Shown here one piece after another: positions 26,846 to 36,292 of a stretch of 64,000 nt of DNA. The translations under genes were made by a program, and so were the position numbers. Each line of letters opens with the position of its first letter. Position 1 is the first letter of the stretch. This DNA comes from Rhizobium leguminosarum bv. trifolii WSM1325 (lineage in GTDB: Bacteria; Pseudomonadota; Alphaproteobacteria; Rhizobiales; Rhizobiaceae): contig CP001622.1 in NCBI GenBank assembly GCA_000023185.1, positions 1,550,001 to 1,614,000 on the forward strand, in the 5' to 3' direction. Below the pieces are notes generated by a model. The model made no database searches and was not told where the DNA came from. It saw nothing but the letters and a program-made list of their open reading frames with translations.

Positions 26846-26855
26846 CTGGCGACTC

Positions 26856-28049
26856 CTATGCTTGATGAACAACATCGAGCGTCTGGCGGAAGCCGCCGAG
26901 CGCCCAGTTGTGGTCGTAGATGCGCATCGGGAGGTGGGCCTTCGGCATCCAGACCCGGCCGAGCTCTATCGCTGCGGAGACAGGAATCGCAGGAAAGAGG
27001 TGAACGATATCCGTGTTTCCGTGCCGGTCCTTGATGGCTTCAAAGACGGCTCTAAGCTCCTTCCGCCACAGAGCAAGATCGCTCCGGGTTCGAAGGATGT
27101 CGTTGTTGGCATCTTTCGCGGATAGAGACCATACCGATACATCTTCGCCAAGGACGGCCATGATGCGGTGGTCGTCGATCGGCCCGCTGACGCCCAGCTT
27201 CAGAGCGATCACCGATCCCTTGGAATCAGGCTCATCTCGAACGAGTTCCATTTTTCCAGGTTCGTTCTGCCATTCCCAGGTCGTCGGCTCGCGGACCCGC
27301 TGCCGGACATGAGCTTCCGAGATGTCTGAAATCAGCCGGCCGAGCTCGATCAAAAGCGGCATGGGAGCGAGCCCGAAGACCGCCAGCCGGTTGATTTCAT
27401 TTCGCTCGAGCCTGCCCTTTACCCGCTCCTGGTACTTGTCTCGAAGGAGACGCTGTTGGAGCGGCCAGTAAGCGGGATCGCTATCAGGAATTCCAAGATC
27501 GGGAACGTCCAGATCGATCATGCCATTTCGGACAGGATAAAACTCCGGCAGTAGGGCGTCTTTGACTGCGTCAGTATTCACCGGAGACTCGTTCTTGCCG
27601 ATCCCTGCCGCGAAGCGGATGACATGACAGCCACGGTCGCGCGCAATTGACGTGACAGCCTCGATGCGATCCTCGTGCTCGGCCTTCATTTCCCGCAGGA
27701 GATGGTCTGGATATTCTCGCCACGTGGAGCTTCCATCAATGAGCCTGTGATGCGTATCGCATAACAGCATCAGGTTCGATGGATCAGTCGAGAGCTGCGG
27801 CGAGAGAACCTCATCTCCGCGCGGGCCTTTGGGAGCGTCTGAGACGATGTGCGCGATGTAGGCCCTGTTGAGATCGTCCTTCCCAGTCAGCAGATCGCCG
27901 ATCAGGTTGCAGTTGCAGCCGCGGAATTCACAGCGACCGGCGGCACGCGCCCAAACGATGGCTTTGACATTTTGCGGAAGGGAGGGGCGGCGCTTGGCGC
28001 TTTTTTCAGCCGCTCGCTGCTCGTCAAGAGCTTCAAGCGCATCCGACAC
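26856..28049 (-). CDS. cap5: CBASS effector Cap5: HNH endonuclease fused to SAVED domain
   Basis: The N-terminal part is an HNH nuclease: CEFRGC, AHIVSDAP, NLMLLCDTHHRLIDG, with His, Asn and His of the motif in order (residues about 40-105). The C-terminal 200 or so residues match a SAVED sensor: FGLAPMPLLIELGRLI, then VIALKLGVSGPI, IVHLFPAIPVS and MRIYDHN. SAVED binds cyclic oligonucleotides and triggers DNA cleavage by HNH, killing the infected cell. The start is uncertain. GTG 28049 has GGAG 8-11 bases ahead and is chosen; an in-frame TTG at 28100 has no ribosome-binding stretch. It is first in the operon, 10 bases before the CD-NTase start. Confidence 0.92.
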   Translation of the reverse strand: MSDALEALDEQRAAEKSAKRRPSLPQNVKAIVWARAAGRCEFRGCNCNLIGDLLTGKDDLNRAYIAHIVSDAPKGPRGDEVLSPQLSTDPSNLMLLCDTHHRLIDGSSTWREYPDHLLREMKAEHEDRIEAVTSIARDRGCHVIRFAAGIGKNESPVNTDAVKDALLPEFYPVRNGMIDLDVPDLGIPDSDPAYWPLQQRLLRDKYQERVKGRLERNEINRLAVFGLAPMPLLIELGRLISDISEAHVRQRVREPTTWEWQNEPGKMELVRDEPDSKGSVIALKLGVSGPIDDHRIMAVLGEDVSVWSLSAKDANNDILRTRSDLALWRKELRAVFEAIKDRHGNTDIVHLFPAIPVSAAIELGRVWMPKAHLPMRIYDHNWALGGFRQTLDVVHQA

Positions 28050-28416
28050 GACGGGTCTCCCACTGCTTCGACTGGCTCGGACCTTCCGGGCGACCGGCAA
28101 GGTCGCGGAAAGATTTGCATTGCACGCGAACTCGGAAGTTATTCACGTCAGTCTGCATGTGGTGTTTCTTTCCGTTCATTCCTTTCTCTGAGTCAAGTTT
28201 CCTATGATCGTTACTTGTTCGAGAAAGTCGTTTTTTCTGTCGCTTTACTTCTTTCGCTCTGGCTGTCGCTTCCTGATAGAAGAAGATCAGCCGTTTATTG
28301 GTGATTTTCTAGTTCTCGAAGGCCGCAGCGGATGTTGCGGCCTTCGTTTTATTGCGTCATTTTAGTGGCTATGCGTCAAATTCATTGGCTGCCTACACTA
28401 CACAACTACCGCCTAC
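28050..28416. other. Island-core junction, AT-rich
   Basis: No gene was found. The sequence is visibly richer in A/T than both sides and lies between the CBASS operon start and the end of nrdJ, so it should hold the CBASS promoter. A TTGACT hexamer on the minus strand near 28190-28197 could be its -35 element, but no good -10 is seen at the right distance. A strong hairpin with a T-run (28317-28350) is described separately. This is the likely right edge of the accessory island. Confidence 0.5.
28317..28350 (+). terminator. Rho-independent terminator with no matching gene
   Basis: A perfect 11-base stem (CGAAGGCCGCA paired with TGCGGCCTTCG) encloses an 8-base loop and is followed by TTTT on the plus strand. 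No plus-strand gene ends before it, so it may be a leftover of a core gene cut off by the island. On the minus strand the T-run is absent, so it is a poor terminator for nrdJ. Confidence 0.7.
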
Positions 28417-31400
28417 TCAGCTGCACCCGCTCGTAGCACCACACGTGTCGCACTTCTCACAAGTCCCGTTCCGCACCATCGTGAAGTTCTGGCACTCCGA
28501 GCACATGTTGCCGGTATAGCCCTGCATGATCGAGCGCTGGCGGCGTTCGGCTTCGCGCTTCTTGGCTTCGGATTTCGCCGTTGCCGCGTCGGCTGCCGCC
28601 TTGTCGGAGAAGAGGGCCGTTGCGTCGCTGGTGAGTTCCTCGGTCACCTCTTCGGCGATCTCTTCCGCCAGTTCCTTGGCGCGCTCTTCGTAATCGCGCT
28701 TGAAGGCGACGATTTCGGAGGTGGCGATGGCGACCGTCGGCTCCAGCTTGCGGGCAGCCGCGCCTGCAAAGGCGGTCACGGTGCCGGTGGAAGCGGCGCG
28801 GGCAGGGGCGGCGGTGGCCGCACCTTTGGGTTCGCCTGCCTGGCGTTCGCCGCCGGTGCCGGACACCAGGGTCGGCTTGTAGCCGCGGGTCCAGCCGGTG
28901 GAGAGCAGGTTGGTCTTGCCTTCCTGGATGCCCTTGCCAAGCGCGGTGTTCGAGAAATCCGACGTATCGACATGCGCCAGGTCATGGCGGCCGAGATAGG
29001 AGACGGCAAGCTCGCGGAAGACATAGTCGAGGATCGAGGTAGCGTTCTTGATCGCGTCATTGCCGATGACCATGCCGGCCGGCTCGAACTTGGTGAAGGT
29101 GAAGGCCTCGACATATTCCTCGAGCGGCACGCCATATTGCAGGCCGAGCGAGATGGCGATGGCGAAATTGTTCATCATCGCACGGAAGGCAGCGCCTTCC
29201 TTGTGCATGTCGATGAAGATCTCGCCGATGCGGCCGTCGCCGAATTCGCCGGTGCGGAGATAGACCTTGTGTCCGCCGACGGCGGCCTTCTGGGTATAGC
29301 CCTGGCGGCGGTTCGGCAGCTTCTCGCGTTCGCGCGAAACTCGTTCGATCACCCGCTCGATGATCTTCTCGGTGACGGTAACGGCCTGGGCGGCCAGCGG
29401 CGCCTGCAGCAGTTCCTCCAGCGCATCCTCGTCGTCTTCGTCCTCGATCAGCGAGGAATTGAGCGGCTGCGACAGTTTCGAGCCGTCGCGATAGAGCGCG
29501 TTGGCCTTGAGGCCAAGCTTCCAGGAGAGCATGTAGGCGTTCTTGCAATCCTCGACGGTCGCCTCGTTCGGCATGTTGATCGTCTTGGAAATTGCGCCGG
29601 AGATGAACGGCTGGGCAGCCGCCATCATGCGGATATGGCTTTCGACCGAGAGGTAGCGCTTGCCGACCTTGCCGCAGGGATTGGCGCAATCGAAGACCGG
29701 CAGGTGCTCATTCTTGAGGAAGGGCGCGCCTTCCAGTGTCATCGCACCGCAGACATGGATGTTGGCGGCTTCGATGTCCTTCTTCGAGAAGCCGATATGG
29801 TCGAGCAGGCTGAAGCTCATGTCGCCGAGCTGTTCGTCGGAAACCTTCAGCGTCTCCTTCAGGAAGTCGGCGCCGAGCGTCCACTGGTTGAAGACGAACT
29901 TGATGTCGAAGGCGCTCTTCAGCGCGGCGTTGACGGCTTCGACCTTCTCGTCGGTGAAGCCCTTGGTCTTCAGCGTCGACGGATTGACAGCCGGTGCCTG
30001 GTTCAGGTTGCCGTGGCCGACGGCATAGGCCTCGATCTCGGCGATCTGGCTTTCCGAATAGCCGAGCGTGCGCAGCGCGTCGGGCACGGCGCGGTTGATG
30101 ATCTTGAAGTAGCCGCCGCCGGCGAGCTTCTTGAACTTGACGAGGGCGAAGTCGGGCTCGATGCCGGTCGTGTCGCAATCCATGACGAGACCGATCGTGC
30201 CGGTGGGCGCGATGACCGAAACCTGGGCATTGCGGTAGCCATGCTGTTCACCAAGCTCGAGCGCCTTGTCCCAGGCCGATTTGGCGTGGGCGACGAGATC
30301 CTGGTCCGGGTTTTCCGAATGGATCAGCGCGACCGGGTTGATCGACAGCGCCTCATAGCCGGAGCTCTCGCCATGCGCCGCACGGCGATGGTTGCGAATG
30401 ACCTTGAGCATGCTCTCGCGGTTCGGCGCGAAGTTCGGGAAGGGCCCAAGCTCGGCAGCCATTTCGGCCGAGGTGGCATAGCAGATGCCGGTCATGATCG
30501 CGGTCAACGAGCCTGCAATGGCGCGGGCCTCAGTGGAGTCGTAGGGAATGCCTGTTGACATCAGCAGACCGCCGATATTGGCGTAGCCGAGGCCGAGCGT
30601 GCGGTATTCGTAAGAGAGTTCGGCAATGCGCTTCGACGGGAACTGCGCCATCATCACCGAGACTTCGAGCACGACGGTCCACAGGCGAACCGCATGTTCG
30701 TAGTCGGCGATGTTGATGCGCTTGGTGGCCTTGTCCTTGAACTGCAGCAGGTTCAGCGAGGCAAGGTTGCAGGCCGTGTCGTCGAGGAACATATATTCCG
30801 AGCATGGGTTCGAGCCACGGATCGGGCCGCCGGCCGGCGAGGTGTGCCAGTCGTTCATCGTCGTGTTGAAGTGGATGCCCGGATCGGCCGAGGCCCAGGC
30901 AGCGTAGGAAATGGTTTCCCAGAGATCGCGTGCCTTCAGCGTCTTCATCACTCGGCCGTCCTTGCGGGCGGTCAGGTTCCATTCGCCATCATTCTCGACG
31001 GCGCGCAGGAAGTCGTCCTTGATCGAGACGGAGTTGTTGGAGTTCTGGCCGGATACCGTGAGGTAGGCTTCCGAATCCCAATCCGTGTCGTAGGTCTTGA
31101 ATTGGAGATCCTTGTAGCCCTGGCGGGCAAACTGGATGACGCGCTGGACGTAGTTCTCGGGAACCTGGTCCTTCTTGGCGGCGCGGATTTCGCGCTTCAG
31201 GGCAGGGTTCTTGTTGGGGTCGTAGCAATCGCCGTTGTCGCCGCCTTCGCAATTGAAGCAGGCCTTCATGATCGCCTTCAGATGCTTGGCGACAACCTTC
31301 GAGCCGGTCACGAGAGCCGCAACCTTCTGCTCTTCCTTGACCTTCCAGTTGATGTATTCCTCGATATCGGGATGGTCGATGTCGACGACCACCATCTTGG

Positions 31401-32232
31401 CGGCGCGGCGTGTCGTGCCGCCCGATTTGATGGCGCCGGCGGCGCGGTCGCCGATCTTCAGGAAGCTCATCAGGCCGGAGGAGCGGCCGCCGCCGGAAAG
31501 CTTTTCGCCTTCGCCGCGCAGCATCGAGAAGTTGGAGCCGGTGCCGGAGCCGTATTTGAAGAGGCGCGCTTCACGCACCCAGAGGTCCATGATGCCGCCT
31601 TCGTTGACGAGATCGTCCTCGACAGACTGGATGAAGCAGGCATGCGGTTGCGGGTGTTCGTAGGCCGACTTGGACTTGGTCAGCTTGCCGGTGAAGGGAT
31701 CGACGTAGAAATGACCCTGGCCGGGGCCGTCGATGCCGTAGGCCCAATGCAGGCCGGTGTTGAACCACTGCGGCGAGTTCGGGGCGACACGCTGGGTGGC
31801 GAGCATATAGGCAAGCTCGTCCTTGAAGGCCGAGGCATCTTCCTCGGAGGAGAAATAGCCGCCCTTCCAGCCCCAATAGGTCCAGGTGCCGGCAAGACGG
31901 TCGAAGACCTGGCGCGCATCGATTTCGGAGCCGGTCTGTTCGTCCTTGGACAGGGTCTTCAGCGCAGCATCGTCGGGAACGGAGCGCCACAGGAAGGAAG
32001 GAACATCGTTTTCCTCGACCTTCTTCAGTCGGGTGGGAACGCCGGCCTTGCGGAAATACTTCTGCGCCAGAACGTCGGTCGCGACCTGGGAGAACTGCGC
32101 GGGAACATCGATATTCTCGAGGCGGAACACGATCGAACCGTCGGGGTTCTTGATCTCGCTCGTCGCCTTGCGGAATTCGATATCCGCATAGGCGCCTTGG
32201 CCGGCCTTCGTGAAACGACGTTCGATGCGCAT
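28417..32232 (-). CDS. nrdJ: Vitamin B12-dependent ribonucleotide reductase
   Basis: This 1,271-residue class II ribonucleotide reductase converts ribonucleotides to deoxyribonucleotides using adenosylcobalamin, so it needs neither oxygen nor a second subunit. Recognisable stretches include [11 protein letters not shown], the active-site segment [16 protein letters not shown], and [10 protein letters not shown]. The C-terminal tail ends in a zinc ribbon (CSECQNF ... CEKCDTCG). Length is usual for alphaproteobacterial NrdJ. Two NrdR-type boxes lie upstream (32360-32404), so it is probably repressed by NrdR. This is the first core gene after the accessory island. Confidence 0.97.
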   Translation of the reverse strand: MRIERRFTKAGQGAYADIEFRKATSEIKNPDGSIVFRLENIDVPAQFSQVATDVLAQKYFRKAGVPTRLKKVEENDVPSFLWRSVPDDAALKTLSKDEQTGSEIDARQVFDRLAGTWTYWGWKGGYFSSEEDASAFKDELAYMLATQRVAPNSPQWFNTGLHWAYGIDGPGQGHFYVDPFTGKLTKSKSAYEHPQPHACFIQSVEDDLVNEGGIMDLWVREARLFKYGSGTGSNFSMLRGEGEKLSGGGRSSGLMSFLKIGDRAAGAIKSGGTTRRAAKMVVVDIDHPDIEEYINWKVKEEQKVAALVTGSKVVAKHLKAIMKACFNCEGGDNGDCYDPNKNPALKREIRAAKKDQVPENYVQRVIQFARQGYKDLQFKTYDTDWDSEAYLTVSGQNSNNSVSIKDDFLRAVENDGEWNLTARKDGRVMKTLKARDLWETISYAAWASADPGIHFNTTMNDWHTSPAGGPIRGSNPCSEYMFLDDTACNLASLNLLQFKDKATKRINIADYEHAVRLWTVVLEVSVMMAQFPSKRIAELSYEYRTLGLGYANIGGLLMSTGIPYDSTEARAIAGSLTAIMTGICYATSAEMAAELGPFPNFAPNRESMLKVIRNHRRAAHGESSGYEALSINPVALIHSENPDQDLVAHAKSAWDKALELGEQHGYRNAQVSVIAPTGTIGLVMDCDTTGIEPDFALVKFKKLAGGGYFKIINRAVPDALRTLGYSESQIAEIEAYAVGHGNLNQAPAVNPSTLKTKGFTDEKVEAVNAALKSAFDIKFVFNQWTLGADFLKETLKVSDEQLGDMSFSLLDHIGFSKKDIEAANIHVCGAMTLEGAPFLKNEHLPVFDCANPCGKVGKRYLSVESHIRMMAAAQPFISGAISKTINMPNEATVEDCKNAYMLSWKLGLKANALYRDGSKLSQPLNSSLIEDEDDEDALEELLQAPLAAQAVTVTEKIIERVIERVSREREKLPNRRQGYTQKAAVGGHKVYLRTGEFGDGRIGEIFIDMHKEGAAFRAMMNNFAIAISLGLQYGVPLEEYVEAFTFTKFEPAGMVIGNDAIKNATSILDYVFRELAVSYLGRHDLAHVDTSDFSNTALGKGIQEGKTNLLSTGWTRGYKPTLVSGTGGERQAGEPKGAATAAPARAASTGTVTAFAGAAARKLEPTVAIATSEIVAFKRDYEERAKELAEEIAEEVTEELTSDATALFSDKAAADAATAKSEAKKREAERRQRSIMQGYTGNMCSECQNFTMVRNGTCEKCDTCGATSGCS

Positions 32233-32359
32233 TGTCTTGACCTCGTGTTGGCGCCTGGTCCCCGCGACCTCGGCGCAAAATTCCTATCCGGCGGCACTTT
32301 GTCGTCGCGCAGCCAGTCTCGTTTCCGTATTGTGACAGGGGTGTCATCCGGAGATGTCC

Positions 32360-32373
32360 TTCCTGTATCTTGT
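32360..32373 (-). promoter_or_regulatory. Possible second NrdR box upstream of nrdJ
   Basis: This 14-base stretch matches the NrdR box consensus at about 8 of 14 positions and lies exactly 31 bases from the stronger box. NrdR boxes typically occur in pairs about three helical turns apart. Taken alone it would be weak; the spacing raises it. Confidence 0.5.
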
Positions 32374-32390
32374 GGTGATGGTGGCTGCAA

Positions 32391-32404
32391 ACACTAAATA
32401 TAGT
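32391..32404 (-). promoter_or_regulatory. NrdR box upstream of nrdJ
   Basis: ACACTAAATATAGT differs from the NrdR consensus ACACTATATATAGT at one position. It is about 160 bases before the nrdJ start. NrdR represses ribonucleotide reductase genes when dATP is high. Strong match. Confidence 0.75.
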
Positions 32405-32635
32405 ATTAACAGCTTATTATCGCCAGCCCCGATGTCACTTTTTTTGGAGGCTGAAAACCGCGCAAAAATCCTGTCGGGCCTGAACTGTTTCCGGTCCATC
32501 GCCCTGATTCCGCGTCCTAATTTTCAAAAGGGAACCGGGCTCGTTACCTCCGGTCCTGTCGCCGCCGCAACATCAGGATCAGTAAAGTTTGAAACAGCTG
32601 ATTCCGTCAAGGGCTGGCTTTTAATTGATTGCTAA

Positions 32636-32651
32636 CCACAACATGTTGTGG
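32636..32651. repeat. Perfect 16-base palindrome between nrdJ and its neighbour
   Basis: CCACAACATGTTGTGG is fully self-complementary. It lies about 400 bases upstream of nrdJ and 170 bases downstream of the end of the periplasmic protein gene. It looks like an operator, but no known consensus fits with confidence. Confidence 0.5.
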
Positions 32652-32821
32652 ATGCGCCTGTGGAGATTGGGGAAAGCCGGGGAGCGCTGATATTACAATG
32701 GCTTGCAGGTGTTGCCGGCTAAGGAAAAGGTCGAAACGGCAAAAAAGCGTCATGCGGCAAATCTTGTGATGGCATTTCCGGTGCAAATGGGCATGCCGAT
32801 TCGCCCGGGTGCAAGTGCCTG

Positions 32822-33412
32822 TCAAAGCGCATCGATGGCGATGGTAACGATGGCGACGCCGATAGGCCTGTTCTCTTCGTCCATGACGACGAAGCTCGCC
32901 TGCGTCTCGAGATTCTGGGTGGATTCGTTGCGTTCCGCCCGGTCGATGAAGATCTCGCGGGAGCCGCTGGCGAAGGTTTGGAGATATTTCTCCTCGTCGC
33001 CCTGCCAGAAGTCGGCGGTGATGGTGCTCTGCCCGACATTCAGCCCATGCGAGTCCGTGACGAAAAATTCGAGAATCGCGCCCTGCGAAGCATCCTGATT
33101 TTCCCTCAGGTACTGCGACACGGATTTGTCGAGCAACAGCTTGACCATCTGCAGGTGGTGCTGATTGACTTCCGACCGGTAGGTCTCATCGAGTACCCGC
33201 ATATCCATTTCGCTGACATTGCCGAATTTCGCGTTCTGCTCGGCAATGGCCTTCAGTACCAATGGCGTTTCCACAATTGGTCGGATCCGCTTCTCGACGT
33301 AGTCGTGCACGAGGGGAACGTAGGCAGGCTCAGCGTGGACAGGCGCCAGCGGCAACAGAAAGGTCCCCAGCCCGACAGTCACAACCGCTCCTATATGCCC
33401 CCATCGAGCCAT
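32822..33412 (-). CDS. Secreted protein resembling a periplasmic PDC-type sensor domain
   Basis: This 196-residue protein starts with a signal peptide (GAVVTVGLGTFLLPLAPVHAE), probably cut after VHA. The mature part is a mixed helix/sheet domain with NHLQ-type helices (HHLQMVKLLLDKSVSQYL), then DSHGLNVGQ and DRAERNESTQN and a final strand (PIGVAIVTIAID). This layout resembles PDC/Cache ligand-sensing domains that exist alone in the periplasm of rhizobia. Its ligand is unknown. It is on the nrdJ strand, about 590 bases upstream. Confidence 0.65.
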   Translation of the reverse strand: MARWGHIGAVVTVGLGTFLLPLAPVHAEPAYVPLVHDYVEKRIRPIVETPLVLKAIAEQNAKFGNVSEMDMRVLDETYRSEVNQHHLQMVKLLLDKSVSQYLRENQDASQGAILEFFVTDSHGLNVGQSTITADFWQGDEEKYLQTFASGSREIFIDRAERNESTQNLETQASFVVMDEENRPIGVAIVTIAIDAL

Positions 33413-33606
33413 CTTGCTTCCCTATACCCGTATTGTTCGCCGCACGCTTGAGGCGCAACCCGACACGATTCGCATCTGTCGATTTTATGAGCAAAAGATA
33501 AAATAGATGTGCAGATCCCGATAGCGGATTCCGAAGACCTCGCTGACAAAATCTGGAACAATTTCAAGTAGTAAATACGATTGTCGCGCGCTTTGGTCTG
33601 TAACGA

Positions 33607-34101
33607 TCAGCCCGCGCCCTTGGCGATCGGCTCCTGATAGGTGAAACCCATGTCCCAGGGGAAATAGATCCAGGTATCCTGGCTCACCTCGGTAATGAAA
33701 GTGTCGACCGTCGGCACGCCCCTCGGCTTGGCGTAGACGCAGGCGAAATGTGCCCTCGGCAGCATGGTGCGCACCTGTGCGGCGGTCTTGCCGGTATCGG
33801 TCAGATCGTCGACGACCAGCACGGCTTCGCCGCCATTCTCCATAAGTTCGGGCGCTATTCCCTTGAGCAGCACCATGTCACCCTGGTTCACATAGTCATG
33901 ATAGGACGCGACGCAGACGGTCTCGATCAGCCGGATGTTCAGTTCACGCGAGATGATCGCGGCCGGAACGAGGCCGCCGCGGGTGATGCAGACGATCGCC
34001 TTAAATGTCTGATTCAAGCCGGCAAGCCGCCAGGCAAGGGCGCGCGCATCGCGGTGGAACTGATCCCAGGAAACGGGAAAGGCTTTATCGGGAAGGGACA
34101 T
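33607..34101 (-). CDS. gpt: Xanthine (guanine) phosphoribosyltransferase
   Basis: ATG 34101, with GGAG ahead, gives 164 residues, the usual Gpt length; the frame continues further but without support. The PRPP-binding motif is [13 protein letters not shown], and an early [15 protein letters not shown] matches the family. The enzyme salvages xanthine and guanine by attaching ribose phosphate from PRPP. A tail with DTWIYFPWD supports Gpt over other phosphoribosyltransferases. It lies about 180 bases before the Usp gene on the same strand. Confidence 0.93.
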   Translation of the reverse strand: MSLPDKAFPVSWDQFHRDARALAWRLAGLNQTFKAIVCITRGGLVPAAIISRELNIRLIETVCVASYHDYVNQGDMVLLKGIAPELMENGGEAVLVVDDLTDTGKTAAQVRTMLPRAHFACVYAKPRGVPTVDTFITEVSQDTWIYFPWDMGFTYQEPIAKGAG

Positions 34102-34281
34102 CGGGCTGCTCCGCGGCATGAAAAAACGACACGCCGTTGGCCGGCGACCGGACAGGCTTGAAGCGGCGATTGGCAAAACGCAAATCGCGCAGCCGGAACT
34201 GCGCGAGAGGGGGCCGAGCTCGAAGCTGTCATCGGTCGCCGCAATTAGCGGGATTTGCCGGCAAAAGGCAAGAGCAGCCAA

Positions 34282-35124
34282 TCAACGCGACAACAGGGTC
34301 AGCGCCGTCATCGATTGCAGCAGGGTCTTGGTCGTGCCGCCGAAGATCATCTGCCAGAGCCAGGAGTGCGTATAGGCGCCCATGACGAGAAGATCGATGC
34401 TGCTGTCCGAAAGCCGGTTCTCGATGACATGCGATGCGCTTTTGTCCACACTTTGTGCCGTCGAAAGCGTCGTCTTCACGCCATGACGCGCAAGCGTCGC
34501 GGCGATGTCGGCGCCTGCCGTCAGCGGCGATTGCAGCGCCGTTTCGGCCGGATCGACCGAAAAGATCTCCACCTCGTCGGCGGCTTTGAGGATCGGCAGC
34601 GCGTCGAAGGTCGCGCGCGCCGCCTCCTTCGAACCGTTCCAGGCGATCAGCACGCGCTTGATCGGCTTCGGTTGGCGGATGATATAGGGGATCATCAGCA
34701 CCGGCCGACCGGTTTCGAAGAGAAAGCTGTCGACGTCGACGTGGCTGTCGGAAGGTCTGGCCGGGTCGGCCTGCGAGGCGATCAAGAGGTCGGCGCTGCG
34801 CGCACTTTCGATCAGCGGCGCGGAGCCGTATCCGGTCGATGTGGCAAAGCTGCGCCACTCGGAGGAGGCGCCTGATGCCTCCGCTTTCGCCCTGAAGATG
34901 CGCTCAACCGCAATCGTTTCGCTATGCGCCATGTCCTGCAGCGCCTGCACGGCAACGGGATCGGGGATTTCCATCGGCGCCACTAGCGGCACGGCGGAGA
35001 TGATTTCGGCATGCAGGCCGATCACATGGGCGCCGCTTTCAGCAGCGATGGCAAAGGCGAAATCGGCAACCGCGGTACTATTGTCAGATGTATCGAGAAT
35101 GGCGAGAATGGTTTTGTAAGACAT
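34282..35124 (-). CDS. Tandem universal stress protein (UspA family)
   Basis: ATG 35124 has a strong AAGGAGA ribosome binding site, giving 280 residues. Two Usp domains are visible. The first starts MSYKTILAILDTSDN. The second starts at about residue 155 (IKRVLIAWNGSKEAARA) and ends GAYTHSWLWQMIFGGTTKTLL. The final GGTTK is a divergent form of the ATP-binding G-x-x-G-(S/T) end motif. Tandem Usp proteins of this kind are stress-induced in proteobacteria. The role is general survival; no specific partner is apparent. Confidence 0.88.
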   Translation of the reverse strand: MSYKTILAILDTSDNSTAVADFAFAIAAESGAHVIGLHAEIISAVPLVAPMEIPDPVAVQALQDMAHSETIAVERIFRAKAEASGASSEWRSFATSTGYGSAPLIESARSADLLIASQADPARPSDSHVDVDSFLFETGRPVLMIPYIIRQPKPIKRVLIAWNGSKEAARATFDALPILKAADEVEIFSVDPAETALQSPLTAGADIAATLARHGVKTTLSTAQSVDKSASHVIENRLSDSSIDLLVMGAYTHSWLWQMIFGGTTKTLLQSMTALTLLSR

Positions 35125-35231
35125 ATCAATTCTCCTTGCGCTGAAACGGCTTGCGCGAGGGAAGGAATGCGCCGGACCGTTCTCCTGTTCCTTGATAGGG
35201 ATCAAGGATGCCCCAGGTTCCGGCGTTGCCC

Positions 35232-36008
35232 TCAAGCCTCGGCGGAATGGTTTTCGGCAATGTCCTTTCTTTGGCGGATAGCGTCGATCATCGCCCGCAC
35301 CTCGGCGCCGGCTGCATCGATAACCGCCTGGGAGCGGCCGCGCACGACGATCTCGGTCGAGAATTTCTGGCCGATATAACGCGGGTAGGAGCCGATGCTG
35401 GTCTCCGGATGTGCTTTCTGGATCGCGGTCAGCGGCGTACCGATCTCACCTTCGCCGTAAGGGCAGGCGATGGCGAGCGAAAGCACCGGCGTGCCGGTTC
35501 GAAGCGTCGGCAGCACATTGTCGACCATCGCCTGGAAGACCTGCGGCACACCGGCCATGACGTAGACGTTGCCGATGATGAAGCCGGGCGCGGTCGAGAC
35601 CGGATTGGGAATATGGGCAGCCCCGCGCGGCATGCGCGCCATGCGCTGGCGCGCCTCGGTGAATTCCATTTCACGGCGCCGATACATCTCGGCAAGCAGC
35701 GTCATCGCCGTCTCGTCATATTCGCAGGGCACGCCGAAAGCCTTGGAGATGGCGTCGGCGGTGATGTCGTCATGCGTCGGCCCGATACCGCCCGAGGTGA
35801 AGACATAATCATATTTGCCGCGAAGCGCGTTCAGCGCCTCGACGATCGCGTCCTCGTCGTCGGCGACGATGCGCACTTCCTTGAGATCGATGCCGGAAAG
35901 CGTCAGCAAATCGGCGAGATGGCCGATATTTTTATCCTTGGTGCGGCCGGAGAGAAGTTCGTCGCCGATGGCGAGCATGGCGGCGGTGACGACGATGTCT
36001 TGGCTCAT
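35232..36008 (-). CDS. CinA-like molybdopterin-binding domain protein
   Basis: ATG 36008 gives 258 residues; the longer frame from 36065 lacks support. The protein is the MoaB/MogA-like fold of CinA: AIGDELLSGRTKDKN, then FTSGGIGPTHDDIT with the GGxGPTxDD motif, VPCEYDE, and PNPVSTAPGF. The C-terminal amidase domain of full CinA (FMN/NMN deamidase) is absent, as in many alphaproteobacterial members. It may process nucleotide damage; the exact reaction is not settled. It is upstream of and on the same strand as the Usp gene. Confidence 0.85.
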   Translation of the reverse strand: MSQDIVVTAAMLAIGDELLSGRTKDKNIGHLADLLTLSGIDLKEVRIVADDEDAIVEALNALRGKYDYVFTSGGIGPTHDDITADAISKAFGVPCEYDETAMTLLAEMYRRREMEFTEARQRMARMPRGAAHIPNPVSTAPGFIIGNVYVMAGVPQVFQAMVDNVLPTLRTGTPVLSLAIACPYGEGEIGTPLTAIQKAHPETSIGSYPRYIGQKFSTEIVVRGRSQAVIDAAGAEVRAMIDAIRQRKDIAENHSAEA

Positions 36009-36071
36009 AGGATGTTCCGTGATGTGAGGCTGGGGAATAGGTAGCGCCGTTCGGTCGCTTTGCAAACACCA

Positions 36072-36120
36072 AGAGCATGATGCCGAAAAGTGCAGGCGGG
36101 TTCGGACGACATGATGCTCT
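36072..36120. repeat. Rhizobial intergenic palindromic element
   Basis: An imperfect inverted repeat begins AGAGCATGATGCCGAA and ends CGACATGATGCTCT, with GTGCAGGCGG between the arms. This layout is that of short palindromic elements repeated in intergenic gaps across Rhizobium genomes. It lies in the divergent gap between the CinA-like and wrbA genes. Copy number cannot be counted from this window. Confidence 0.6.
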
Positions 36121-36292
36121 AACTTTTAAATTGGGGCGATGCGTCATTTTTGCCGAAATGAAAACCGCAAGCGAATTTTCGTCTCCGGGTGTTGAACACT
36201 GAGTTCTTGAGGGCGGGGCTTTGTTCAACCAGGCGCGCTGATAGAAGTCACGTCGGGCACGAAATTCAACGATGTTTCAAGGAAGATAGAAG

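Larger units (their letters stand above)
32233..32821. other. nrdJ upstream region and downstream end of a periplasmic gene
   Basis: This gap of 589 bases holds the nrdJ leader (about 130 bases), two NrdR boxes at 32360-32404, an AT-rich stretch just beyond them (TATAGTATTAAC), and a perfect 16-base palindrome at 32636-32651. No cobalamin riboswitch signature was found. Open frames on both strands here lack ribosome binding sites and protein-like composition. Confidence 0.6.

Noticed and set aside
28972..32397. Long plus-strand open frames (528 and 567 codons) opposite nrdJ
   Set aside because: They are mirror images of nrdJ, caused by its GC-rich codon use. nrdJ has full family motifs.
32233..32640. 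Cobalamin riboswitch before nrdJ
   Set aside because: No B12-box-like conserved stretch was found on the minus strand; NrdR boxes explain the region better.
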